Shown here: in pieces, positions 1-10,260 of the stretch
Layout of the letters: each line of letters starts with the position of its first letter
Position numbering within the stretch: the stretch's first letter is position 1
Source of the DNA: Lonicera japonica
Lineage: Eukaryota; Streptophyta; Magnoliopsida; Dipsacales; Caprifoliaceae
Length of the DNA: 64,000 nucleotides
Direction of reading: 5' to 3'
Assembly: GCA_021464415.1 (NCBI GenBank)
Contig: JAKCWG010000170.1
Span: 1 to 64,000 of the forward strand
Translations under genes and position numbers: made by a program
Notes under the pieces: generated by a model
The model's input: only the letters and a program-made list of their open reading frames with translations
Told to the model about the DNA's origin: nothing
The model's database searches: none

Positions 1-1033
1 ATATAATTAAAATTGTATTCATGCATACCGCATCATTGACCGCTCTTCAAAGAAACTCGTCCTTGAGTTTAAGGATGAAAATTGATATCTTCCATACCAA
101 CCAACAAGATACTTAGAAAGTTTCACAATCAAACAAATTGAATATCATCACATTTAAAATATTCCGAAAAACTTTCTCTCAAATTGTTAAAGAATAACTT
201 CAAAGGAGCATTTATGGCATTGAAATCATTTTTTATTCAAAGAAAATCTTGCGCTCCAACATCCAATTCACAATAGTTCCATGATTTCCATGTTGGATTA
301 CACAACTCTTTCTTCATAACACTGGAAGTTGATCAAGCCTAAATTTTCTTCACCAACGTTAAACTTGGATAAAGACTTTAAACCCTTGATGAATTTAGGA
401 ATATCATCTACATTCACGCACGGCACATGATCCTTTATAACAGGTGAAATTAACAATTTGTTAATTTCGACTAAGGGGCTCGACTTTCTTCTTTTGCATA
501 TCTTCCATAAAAGAATTTTGTTGTTGAATTTGAACCTCCTCATAATCATCATAAACTCAAACAAAGAGTTGATTCACCCAAAACAAAATTTCATCAATAT
601 CATTAGAATAATATTTATTCTTCAATCAACAAATATACCATTAATCCGCGTGTTGATTGGAGGAAAACCAAACCTTGTGTTGATCTCGTTGAAAGTGACC
701 ATGATTGAACAGTCCTTGTGAATGCACTATAAATGTATTGTAGTCTATCCTTCTTTTGGAACTTTGAAGTAATATAAGTACTTTTCAATTTATAACAACT
801 ATTTATAAACTGTTGTTTGCTAAATCGGCCATTGAAAAATTTCCAATGCGCTTTGGTAGTACGGATGTTCGTTCACGTTGATCATACCCAAAAGAGTAAC
901 GAGACAAATCCTCGACAAGTGATACGTGGGATGAACATTAAAAAATGGTTCTACAACCCACGTTAATATAAAGGTTGTTAACTATAGCACAAGACATCAT
1001 CATTGAAGGGGAATCCTCCTCTGATACCACTTT
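1..1033 (-). mobile_element. Decayed Ty3/gypsy fragment: leader and possible gag start
   Basis: Read on the minus strand, this stretch starts with a primer binding site (1018-1029) just inside an LTR end and continues away from it as the internal region of an LTR retrotransposon. The leader has no long open frame. Around 298-564 the minus strand has an 88-codon open stretch with a basic, Q/K-rich character that could be decayed gag, but I see no motif that proves it. The rest of the element would lie left of the window. The family is inferred from the neighbouring LTR and integrase fragment. Confidence 0.4.
1018..1029 (-). promoter_or_regulatory. Retrotransposon primer binding site (tRNA-Met type)
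   Basis: The minus strand reads TGGTATCAGAGG, the standard complement of the initiator tRNA-Met 3' end used to prime plant LTR retrotransposons. It lies four bases inside the end of the LTR fragment at 1034-1190. This fixes the orientation of the left element as minus. Confidence 0.6.
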
Positions 1034-1190
1034 TGCTGCAGCAGAAGGTTGTTTCAAAACGAAACGAGAAATAACCCCAACTTTAGGGTGAAAACGTATT
1101 TAGTATTGAATTCAAAGTATAATATGTCAACTGTCCTCTCAAGACCAAAACAAAAGACTTAAATAAAGCTAAACCTCAACCGTGTCTCCC
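1034..1190 (-). repeat. Truncated LTR, minus orientation
   Basis: The reverse complement of this stretch matches the right part of the plus-strand LTR at 1691-1950. Shared landmarks are the blocks GAGAGGACA and ACGTTTTC and the terminal AACCTTCTGCTGCA. The match is imperfect, with many substitutions and small indels, so the copies are old. The outer part of this LTR is missing: homology stops near 1190, where an oppositely oriented gypsy pol fragment begins. Confidence 0.5.
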
Positions 1191-1199
1191 TAATCATTC

Positions 1200-1690
1200 T
1201 ACCAAGAGACCCCTTTGGAAGTTGACTATACTAGCTCCCCGAAGCTTACTTGGACTTGATTCGCTTACCCTCCAATGCAAATATTAGTGTTTATGCTGAG
1301 GAGTTTGCAAAGTGTACTCAACGTATTCACAATGAGGTCAAGAAGAATCTTGAGGACGCCAATTCTCGCTATAAGGTAGCTACGAACAAGCACAAGTGTG
1401 GCTAAATTCTTTTTGATGAAGGAGATTTGGTGATGGTGCACTTACGCAAACATAGGTTTCCTTCCGTAACCGACACTATGGCAAGCTCAAGACAAAAAGG
1501 TGGGGCCCTTACCACATCCTTCATAAAGATTGGCTGGCTATAATGTTTACATGGTCGACCTTCCGGCTTGTATGAATCTCTCCAATACTTTCAACGTTGG
1601 TACCACCCACCAAATGAGTATCTCTTTGGACCCGCCAAATCTCGGGGTCGAGTGTTTTTTCAAAGCAGAGGGGATGGATGCAGGATCAAG
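1200..1690 (+). pseudogene. Ty3/gypsy pol remnant (integrase C-terminal part)
   Basis: Conceptual translation around 1290-1610 gives the typical end of a plant gypsy polyprotein: an AEEFAK..IHNEVKKNLEDAN helix, then EGDLVMVHLRKHRFP (the GPY/F-like chromatin-side module of integrase), and after a frame change a MVDLP..MNLSNTFNV-like tail. There is an in-frame stop near 1404 and at least one frameshift, so it cannot be translated whole. A purine-rich tract (about 1664-1690) leads directly into the LTR at 1691, as a polypurine tract should. Only the last part of pol is present. Confidence 0.6.
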
Positions 1691-1950
1691 TGTTAATTAA
1701 ACTTCCTTAATTTATAGTCATTCTTTTTTATTTCTGCTTAGCAAGTTCTTTTATTTTGGGTTTATTTTGAGGTTTCCTATCATAGTTAGTTTCTTATTTT
1801 GAGGTTTAGCCCTTTACTTAAGTCTCTTGTTTTGGTCCTGAGAGGACAATTGACAATTACTATTACTTTGTGTTTAATACTTAATACGTTTTCTCCCTAA
1901 AGTTAGGATTATTTCTCTTTTCATTTTGAAAACAACCTTCTGCTGCACCA
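1691..1950 (+). repeat. Ty3/gypsy 3' LTR (solo copy after pol remnant)
   Basis: The segment starts TGTTAATTAA right after the purine-rich tract and ends near TGCTGCACCA. Its right portion is the inverted counterpart of 1034-1190. The LTR is short (about 260 bp). No flanking target duplication could be recognised, because the left half of the element has been replaced by an inverted fragment. Confidence 0.5.
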
Positions 1951-3095
1951 CCAGGTAGACTTTTCACTCCTTTTTTTTAAAATTTATTTTTCCATGTTTG
2001 AATTACAAGGGATGTTTGATTAATGAACTCCACATGTAATTTTAAAAGTATAGTTAGACTTTTGCACTATTATATTTAAAATAAATTACTAATATTGGCA
2101 ACCCAACCCTACGCACCTAGTACCTGCCTCAGCGTCTTAATTGCTAGACCCCCCAATTGCTACGTGATGGAGTCTGAACATTGCTAATAACTTCTCAAAA
2201 GGGATTCCGAAAATCCCCCACTACATTGATTCCCCCTTAAATGCAAAACAAGATGACAAAAAGGTCTAACCATGCACCTCACACTCACCTACCTAGTAGC
2301 CAAATCTCTCAGTTAACCCCTCCTCCATGTTTAATACCCAGTTACCCATAATAGAACCTCTTCTATATAAACCCATCACATCTACCACCCACATGAAAAC
2401 ATTAACAAGACAAGAAAGTAAGGGTTGGAAATTGAACCAGTCAAACAAGCCTATCTTCCATGTAACTTTTCCAGGTTCATGAGCAGACCTTTTCAAATTT
2501 TGACATGTGACAATTGAAAAGCTAGGCTTGACCTATGAAGCACGGACACTCTCTCAGAGGCCACGTGTTAGGCACTCATGACACTTGGATTTAATTATAG
2601 TCTCTAATACTTGATAATTGATTTAGATGGCTACTACTACTAGTGTTTCTTCACTGCAACATCAACTGAGGATGAGCCAACTAAGCCACTTTTTTATTAT
2701 CCCCTTTTGTTTTCTATCATTCTATGGAACAATTTTTAGTCTAGGTATGCTTTTTGATGCTTGAATTATGGAACAATTTAGCGATCATGTGTTTTGAGTA
2801 TTTGGGTTATTAATGCAATCTAGTTTCATTTTATTGAATTCTTAAATATTTATGTTTATTGCATACATATATAAAATTAATTAAGAAAGTGTCCCCCCCC
2901 CCCAAAAAAAAAGGTGTTGTCCTACATTTTGGAAAAATTGGATGTCGCATGTCGGGTCTATGCTTCATAGGGTTCGACTCACATCTACATCCAGCCTACT
3001 AGAAATTACAACTACACATTTTGAAACCATAAGGAAGCCAAGCTCATCCCAATTTAGAATAATATTTGATCCTTTTTATTCCCTGGTATTAGTCT
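1951..3095. other. Intergenic, no gene seen
   Basis: AT-rich DNA with only short open frames. A C10 and A9 homopolymer pair occurs near 2894-2912. No convincing coding, RNA or transposon signature was found. Confidence 0.5.
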
Positions 3096-3672
3096 CCAGA
3101 TACTACCCAATTACTGTAGAGATGCGGCAATTTCATATTAGCACCACTCCAACTACACTCCTTACACCTTAACAACCAAGGCTTACCAAACTGAAGAAAA
3201 TGGCTGGAGATTGACAAACATTGCCAAGTCCAACATGGAAGCTCAAAAAATATTGAGTAAATATATGCTCCCTCTATCTCAATTAAGTCCCTATTTGACT
3301 TTCTGCATTGTAAGAAATAACCAACTTCAACGCAAAATAAAGTCCAGAAAAATACTTTATCACTCTTCGGAAATTTGGTATTGATCATGACTAAAAAGGG
3401 AAATTGGATTTGTACTGTGAGGTATCCTTTGTTTTGGTTTTTGGTTGTGTGCTGTCTTTGATTTGGGAGGGAAGGGGGTGGTGGGGATGACACTAACCCT
3501 TGCCGACCCAACAATAGAATGGTCCCCAATACTATAAAATATAGACTATATAGAACCTACAATCTATAATTCAAGTTCACATAGGCGCCACTGATATTCA
3601 ACCTTCAAATGGAAGTAGATGATAGGACACTCACATTGTCATCCATGCTTATGCTCCAACCACTCTCCATGC
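3096..3672 (-). other. Probable NF-YC 3' UTR and downstream flank
   Basis: This stretch lies immediately after the NF-YC stop codon on the minus strand. It has no coding potential consistent with neighbouring families. The first 100-200 bases beyond the stop are the likely 3' UTR, but no decisive polyadenylation signal was identified. Confidence 0.3.
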
Positions 3673-4412
3673 TCAAGAATCTTCAGGTGGCTGCTGTTGC
3701 TGCGGCCACATCTGCTGAGGCATGTAAGGACGAGGCTGCTGTCCATAAAGGCCTTGATCCACAGGATTACCCACATACATCCCTGGAGCTCCCACCTGTG
3801 GAACATGCTGTGGTGGCATATAATAGTAAGGCATTCCCTCAGAAGGACCCCCAACAGGAAGGGTACCCCTTGGGATAGACCCCGCAAGCACCTCATCTTT
3901 CAAATCTTCTCTCGGTACAATATCAACCAAGAAATCGAATATATCAGTCCTCGTAATGGCTGCTGCAATATCATTCTTCTGAAGAGTCCTCCTCTTGTTC
4001 TCCTCTGTGTGGTTCCAAGAACGTAAAGTCAACTCAAGGATGAACATCTCGCAGGCCCGAGCGAATATAACTGGTGCTTCAGCTGATATCATTCTTACAT
4101 CCTCATCGGCTTTCATGATTTTCTTGATCCTTGCCAGAGGGAGACTGTGGTTCTTAAAATCCGTTGTCTGTTCAATTTCTTGGTACTGATTTGCCCAAAA
4201 GTTTTGGAGTTGTTGCTGCAATTGCTGTTGCTGCTGCTGGTGGATGTGCTGATAAGCGAGTTGGTGTTGTGCAAGCTGAGCTGGAGAGGAAGGAAGACCA
4301 GCTGTTTGGGGAGAGACTGCATCGATGCGGGTGCCACACCATACGGCATTTGGGCCGAGCTACCCCCCCACCACCCCATACCTGGTGGCGGTCCGTGCCC
4401 TTGCTGATCCAT
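3673..4412 (-). CDS. NF-YC9: NF-YC (HAP5) transcription factor subunit, frameshifted near N-terminus
   Basis: NF-YC pairs with NF-YB through a histone fold and, with NF-YA, binds CCAAT boxes in the nucleus. The ATG at 4412 opens [13 protein letters not shown], then SSAQMPYG, typical of the NF-YC3/9 clade. After ASMQS (about residue 32) the family sequence continues in another frame: [20 protein letters not shown], a glutamine run, FWANQ, then the histone fold from [20 protein letters not shown] through [19 protein letters not shown] to [11 protein letters not shown], and a Pro/Gln-rich tail ending PPEDS at 3673. The second frame is closed upstream by a stop at 4360 and has no ATG before the histone fold. 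One missing base around 4305-4325 would explain this. The WW at residues 14-15, where relatives have VV, sits beside a G7 run and suggests further compensating indels. Such genes usually carry the whole CDS in one exon. It is either a sequence error or a recent loss of function, because the fold itself looks untouched. Confidence 0.85.
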
Positions 4413-4616
4413 TTTGACTTATACACTGCTTGCAATACTGATGCTGTTGAAATTCATTGGGAGAAAAAAGAGTAAATACATTGATAAGAATTGTTTGAAT
4501 AATAAGAAAAAACAGTGTTAGCACTTTATCGTAGATAAATATCAAGTTTCAAAGTTCATCTATTTAAGAACATAAAAACAGCCGTACATACACACATAAG
4601 CTATTATCTTTGTAGA

Positions 4617-4907
4617 TGAGATGAAACATGTTAGCTGAGCAAATATGTTAATCAGAATATATGAACGAGGAAATGCTAATAATGAAACCTGTAGGAAATT
4701 AAGGCCTATTCTTCTGTATTGACCTTCATAAGCAAAGTGAAAAAAGCATGATTGAGAAAGATGAGATGAAACATGTTAGCTGAGCAAATATGTTAATCAG
4801 AATATGTGAACGAGTAAATGCTACCAATGAAACCTGAAGGAAATTAAGGCCTAATCTTCTGTATTGACTTTCATAAGCAAAGTGAAAAAAAGCATGATAG
4901 AGAAAGA
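4617..4907. repeat. Tandem duplication of about 145 bp upstream of NF-YC
   Basis: Two adjacent copies (about 4617-4760 and 4762-4907) share the start GATGAAACATGTTAGCTGAG and the end AAGCATGAT..AGAAAGAT, with scattered substitutions. They lie upstream of the NF-YC start codon, inside what may be its leader intron. No coding potential is visible. Confidence 0.8.
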
Positions 4908-5906
4908 TCAAATCTATTACTTAACTCTATTTCCCATTTAGCTTATCACTAACCTCTCCCAATTTGTCAGACAGTACATCCAGGAGACAGTATCTTATAT
5001 TCTTGACAGGGGGTTGAACTAAAGAAATTATTTTTGCAATGTTTATATATTTGTAGAAAGGGAAGGAATTGGAATGGAATAATATTGATTCATACAGAAG
5101 AAAAGGTTCTCGACCTTCACTTGAAAGTTTATTTCAAGAGTTCTCTAAGGTTCAATGGTCACTTGTCCATCTAGTCTAATATAGGGGAGCCTAGAGAGAG
5201 AAACATAGACCTCAAATCACACAGATGTATATATAAGCAGTTAGTTTTAGGAAAGGCTATAGCCAAAGAAAAATGATGCACAATAGTACTGTATATTATG
5301 GTTTGAGGATAACACATTGTTTTAGCAAAAGTTAACTCTGCTTCAGCAATATACCACCTTTGTTGTTTCTACATGACCATTAAAAACGAATATTTTGAAC
5401 TCTAGGTTTAGGTTAGGGTCGGAAGCATTCTTTTGCCAAAGAAAAATCCACCTGAGAACAGGAGGATATGATTTGTCAATAGCCAAAACTGCTCTGTGAT
5501 AGTTCCACCCCAAAATACTTAAATAATACAACTCTAGAGACTTGTTTGTGTGAGAGAGAGGCACAACCAATAATATGGAACTCTTGTTCAGGGTTACAGT
5601 TTGCATGCATTTGCCAAACCAGCGCACAAAAGATTAATTAAATCCATTAGTAAAAAGTTAAAACTACTCTAGCAATAGCTATGCCACGACCAAAGATTAA
5701 ACTAAGAGCTTCACAAATTCAATCCATCTGGGCCTATCAATGGAAGGGATCACCCATTCAATTTGACCCTGAACTAGGTTTAATTGCACTCGTTTCTTAT
5801 TGGTTACCCACTAATGGAGCAATGAAGCAACTAGATTATGACAGAAAAATTCGCCCAATAAGAGTAGGAACCACATCTTTCTAAGATAAAAAGGAAATAT
5901 AACAAC
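4908..5906. other. Non-coding, probable NF-YC leader intron
   Basis: No recognisable gene. A 67-codon plus-strand open frame at 5681-5884 has no known motif and no supporting context, so it is not called. If the upstream exons near 9.7-10.2 kb belong to NF-YC, this is intron. Confidence 0.35.
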
Positions 5907-6376
5907 TAGGGCTGGGAAATTTTACAAATCAACCAACATCCAACGGAACGGACCAATCGGTTTAGTCAGTTTCAGTGAGACACCAGAATTTGGAAGAGTT
6001 TGGTCGGGAAAGACAACTGACCGTGGCCGAGTCGAAGGCAACAACAATGTGGGTAGATCCACAATGACCTAACCACCAACACCTCCCTCTCTCGCCTCCC
6101 CTAGCCCCTTCCCCACCTCCATCTTTGATGGAGGTGAGCCCCATTTGAAGCCAATAGCCTCTCTGGCAACATTCTGGATTTCAGGCAACCAAAAGGGAGG
6201 TGATGGAGGTGGATAAGTGGACCAAATTGCACAACCGTGCATGTTGGCCCAACTGAAAGTCTGTTCAACCAACCTATTTGGACTGGAAGCGGTTCCAAAT
6301 TTTTTCCACAGATCGTGGTCAGTTCGGTTATCGGAAAGTGGTTGAAGGGTCGGTGTACCCACCACTGCCACCCCTA
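5907..6376. mobile_element. Non-autonomous hAT-like element (470 bp)
   Basis: The ends are inverted: TAGGGCTGGG at the left and, on the other strand, TAGGGGTGGC at the right (8 of 10 bases). They are flanked by near-identical 8-mers ATAACAAC (5899-5906) and ATAACCAC (6377-6384). An 8-bp duplication and a TAGGG-TGGCA end are typical of hAT relatives in plants. No transposase is encoded. The interior is GC-richer than its surroundings. Confidence 0.45.
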
Positions 6377-6384
6377 ATAACCAC

Positions 6385-7116
6385 CACCAAATTGGCTATA
6401 ACCACTTGTCACACACTACCTCCCAGTCCACATAATCAATGATGTGATCATAGACATAGCTCTTACAAACTTCAACATAAATTTCACAAGTGCTCAGCCC
6501 ATTTCTCAAGCTTTGAGATGGTAAGGTGTGCTCTTGACAACAGACTAACAATGTGATCACTGCTTCCACATAGGTATGCCAATCACAATCCATACTTGTT
6601 TGGGGGCACAGGAGAATGTGGAGTTAAAAGTATACCAACAAGCTGACCACAAGTTCTTCGTCCTAGAGGGAGATTTTAAGAAACAGGAATGAAGGAGCAA
6701 AAGTTTGAGGGTTCAGAAACTGAAGCTCAAGGGATGCAAAAGATCCCCTCAATGAATTGGCCAAGGGTTCTTGTACCCAACTACCATGGAGCGCTATTTT
6801 GGGTGACAGTTCGTTCGGAAATTACATACAGTACCATTTGGTACTCTGTGCAAGATAACACTCATGGTTCGAACCGAAGGAAAGGGAGGGGGATACGGCT
6901 TGTGTCCATGACCTACAGCCCCCTTTGAATTACTGAGCCATTATCGGTTTTATAAAGGTTATCTTATATCTGATTTCACAATTATTTTGGCAAGGAAAGC
7001 CTTAACCGGCTGCATTAGTTGTGTAATGGATATAATATCAGAATGGTATCTTATATATAATATCAGAATTTTTATGGCAAGGAGAACCTTAATCTAGTTG
7101 GCATCTAAACGTGTAT
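6385..7116. other. Non-coding, no gene seen
   Basis: Only short open frames without recognisable motifs. A small direct repeat (ATCTTATAT..ATATCAGAAT) occurs near 7030-7065. Confidence 0.35.
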
Positions 7117-7124
7117 CGTAAAGG

Positions 7125-8107
7125 CAATGTTTTAAAAGGCGAAAGGCGAGTTTGAGGCGTTTAGCTCGGACGAGGCGAGGCGTAAGTTTCGAGGCTTATT
7201 GAGGCGTAAGCCTCATTTTTATTTTATTTTTGTCTAATAAAATCACAAAAAATATAAATTAAATTACTTTATATATATATAAATTAAATTGCATTTTGTA
7301 CTGAAATTTTAACTAAATGTATTATTTATTTATTTTTTGGTTACTTTTTAAAATATTAAATAACATTTAAATAAGTAACAATTATTTTTTTTTTAAAGAA
7401 AGAGAGTAATTTGCTTAAAAAAAAGGAAAAGAAAAGAAAGAATAACATCTCAAAAATTTAATGGACCATAGTAAATGTTTTAAATGACCAAGGATACATA
7501 AGTCATTTTAGTCTTTACCAAAACCCACATACAGAAAAAAATCAGCCGTCACTCTCCTTTCCTCTCTCCCATCCGCACATCCCTCTCTTCTTCAAGATTC
7601 ACCATTGTCATCAAGATTGGAGCTTCCTCCTTGAAACTCTCTATTTCAGGTAAGCCTCCTCCCTCATCCCTTCTCTAGTCTCTCTCAATCTCATTTCTTC
7701 TCCTTCATTCTTCCATTTTAATCTCGCTGCTGCTGCTTTTCTTCTTCCACACCGTGAAACCCTACTTCAGCAGAATGTTTCTCTCCCTCTCGTAACTGCT
7801 GCAACTCTCTCCCTCTCGTCTTGCACAGCTTTCCTCTCTGTCGATCATTTTGCTCAACGTTGTGGGGCTAGGGTTTAATTGTAAGTAGTTTAAAAAAAAA
7901 ATGAGTGCAAAACTACGTAGTATTGATAAGTTATGCCTCGAACGCCTCGAGGCTTACGCCTCAAGGCCTACGCCTCACAGACGCCTCACACCGAAGAGGC
8001 GTAAGCCTCAAAAATGACCAAAAAAACACGCCTCAGGAGCATTTTTCCTACGCCTCGCCTCGAGGCCCGCCTCAAGGCGCACGCCTCAAACGCCTCTTAA
8101 AACATTG
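7125..8107. mobile_element. Non-autonomous hAT element with dense GCCTC subterminal repeats
   Basis: A perfect 8-bp target duplication CGTAAAGG flanks it (7117-7124 and 8108-8115). The terminal inverted repeats are CAATGTTTTAAAAGGCG on the left and CAATGTTTTAAGAGGCG on the right, read inward. The start with CA and the 8-bp duplication are hAT hallmarks. Both subterminal regions (about 7140-7220 and 7935-8095) are packed with GAGGCG and GAGGCGTAAGCCTC motifs in both orientations, as expected of transposase-binding repeats. The middle (7550-7890) is a pyrimidine-rich, 5' UTR-like stretch with a strong splice donor CAG/GTAAGC at about 7648. No transposase frame remains. Confidence 0.75.
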
Positions 8108-8115
8108 CGTAAAGG

Positions 8116-9610
8116 TCATTGGTATTTTATTTAATGAGCTTGATACCCCTTTCTTATTATTGTTGTTTAATGAACTTGTCACGTAGCTTAATATACATGA
8201 CAAAAGACTGACGACTCTTCACATGACTATTCAGCCAGGACATCCACGAATATTGAGCATGTACGGAAATAGACTCGTACAAGGAATTATAGTAGCCAGC
8301 TTCTTTCTTATTTTTCTCCAATAGTCTAAAAGGAATTTTCTCCCTCTGGAGTCCTAAGATTTATGTAAGGGGGGTTGCAAAGCACCCTGTTTGAGGACGT
8401 ACAATCCAATAAACGATAAGGACGACATACCAAAATTAGGTCACTCTTGTCCATAAGCTTCCGCTTTCCCGTAGAAGGATCCCTAATCAACTACTGAACA
8501 GAGAACTTTGGGGATAGTTTAAGAACATAAAGAGAAGTTTGATAAAGAGCAAAACCTACCAAAATTATGCTAGATTGCTAGTTAGGACCGTTTATTCCTG
8601 CCATTGTACCATTGCGCCTATAAATAAAAGATCCCATGCATGCTGACGCTACGAAGACCCCAGCAAATCTACTACATAAATCCAAACTTCACTTCGGCAG
8701 GTGAAGCTTTATAGTAAATGGTGAATCCCCATTGTACTCCTATCCTCTTTTTTTCTCACTGTTGAATTGTTGTGGCATATATAAAGCTACTTCACTGTTA
8801 TATTGTTATGGCAGTCAAGCCTCAAATGAGGAAAGGGGTAAGATGGGGATTCAACAACAAAAATTGAACCTTTAACACTTGCTAAAACAGGGGTGTTTCC
8901 AACTTCCTAACCACAAAACCAATTCTTATTTTTGACATTTTCTTATTTTATTATACCAAAACGAAAATTGCAAGTACATCATATGTGCATGTGTAAGCTA
9001 GTATTTTATTACTACAAGTACTTGAACACACTCGAGCAATACAAATTCTACTCTCCGCCTTCCTGGATATACTTGGCTTGAGTTCAAGAAACATGTTTAA
9101 ATATCTTATGTGCACTGTGAGAACAACAAGTTTATTTCAACACACAGGACAATATTACATTTCTTTAAAAGATGGATTTTTATATCCACAAAGCCAAAAT
9201 TCTTGCATATATGAAAATAGAAACAGAATATGTTAGGATATTTGCCATTTTGAGTAATATCAAAGATTCTTAATATCAGTCCATCTCAAATGGTACAAGC
9301 TTGATCAGAGAATGGAACAACCTTGATCTCTGATCACTTAACGACCCTTTATAAAGTCTCAATTTTTGGAAGTTTACATCAATCTCCATGTCTAAAGACA
9401 TTCGGACATTTTTCTATCATTATGAAGGCTGATTTTCTTTTCATTTCGACACTTGCTTTTGCTAAGACTAGTTTTGTCCTTTCAAATTTTAAATTTACAA
9501 CTGTCAAAAATTCTATATTTGAAAGAATTTCTACTTGTCCATCTCTCTTCTTTTTCAAGCATAAAAAGTACCTAAGATCTGAACACCAACACTTCAAAAG
9601 TTAAACCTTA
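8116..9610. other. Non-coding, no gene seen
   Basis: No open frame with recognisable homology. The 93- and 72-codon frames at 9323-9604 overlap on opposite strands and look random. If the exons at 9.7-10.2 kb belong to NF-YC, this is part of the same long intron. Confidence 0.35.
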
Positions 9611-9710
9611 CAAATTCTTAGATTTATTTACAAACTGCATCTAAATTCATAGATTTCTAGCTGATACACACACCTACACATACACACACAAAATATATAA
9701 TAATCCATAC

Positions 9711-9761
9711 TTTCGTAGCTCTCTTAACTTCGAACTCTCACTCCTGCTCAACGATCAAACC
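9711..9761 (-). other. Candidate non-coding leader exon, copy B
   Basis: On the minus strand a 51-bp block is bounded by an acceptor-like GGTTTAG and a donor-like GTATGG, and contains GATCGTTGAGCAGGAGTGA. A second copy of the same block with the same splice borders and the same length lies at 9979-10029. I infer 5' UTR exons, probably of the minus-strand NF-YC gene. No transcript evidence is available here. Confidence 0.35.
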
Positions 9762-9978
9762 CTAAACCAAAAACAACAAATCATCGAACTTCCACAAAAC
9801 ACCGACTTATTCACAAAGCAAATACACACACTCCTATACACTTTCAAAACATACAAATATATGTATAAAAGATCAAAACAATACCACTTAAAACACACCA
9901 ACTCCTAGATTCACCGACAAATTGCATCTCAACTCATCGATTGATATACATATACAACAAATACAACAAAATACATAC

Positions 9979-10029
9979 CTTCGTAGCTATATTAACTCCA
10001 AATTATCACTCCTGCTCAACGATCAAAAC
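9979..10029 (-). other. Candidate non-coding leader exon, copy A
   Basis: This is a 51-bp block on the minus strand between GGTTTTAG and GTATGTAT, a good donor. It matches copy B at 9711-9761 in length and in the core GATCGTTGAGCAGGAGTGA. The enclosing unit of about 270-290 bp is tandemly duplicated (about 9617-9885 and 9904-10150). The two could be alternative leader exons. Confidence 0.35.
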
Positions 10030-10150
10030 CTAAAACCAAAACCAAAAGCAACAAATTCACCGACCTATCAAAAACCAAAAATTTATAAATCAAACACACA
10101 TACTCATATACACTAGCAAAGCATCCAGATATACAAATATAAAGATAAAC

Positions 10151-10260
10151 CTGTGTTTTGTTGATGTGTGAGGAGAGAGAAATAGATCGACTAGGGTTTT
10201 AATAGAGAGAGTAATGAATGAAAGTGAATGTTTTTTGAGAGTATAATAAAAATGAAAGCG
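10151..10260 (-). promoter_or_regulatory. Candidate first exon and start region of a minus-strand transcript
   Basis: Read on the minus strand this has the look of a plant 5' UTR: a CT-rich leader, AAACCCTAG, CTCTCTCCTCACACATC, then ACACAG followed by the donor GTTTATC at 10150. An AT-rich ATTATAC stretch about 50 bases upstream could serve as a TATA box. The nearest downstream coding sequence on this strand is NF-YC at 4412. The link is inferred from orientation only. Confidence 0.3.

Noticed and set aside
5681..5884. 67-codon plus-strand frame starting MPRPKIKL
   Set aside because: It has no recognisable domain and lies within a probable intron.
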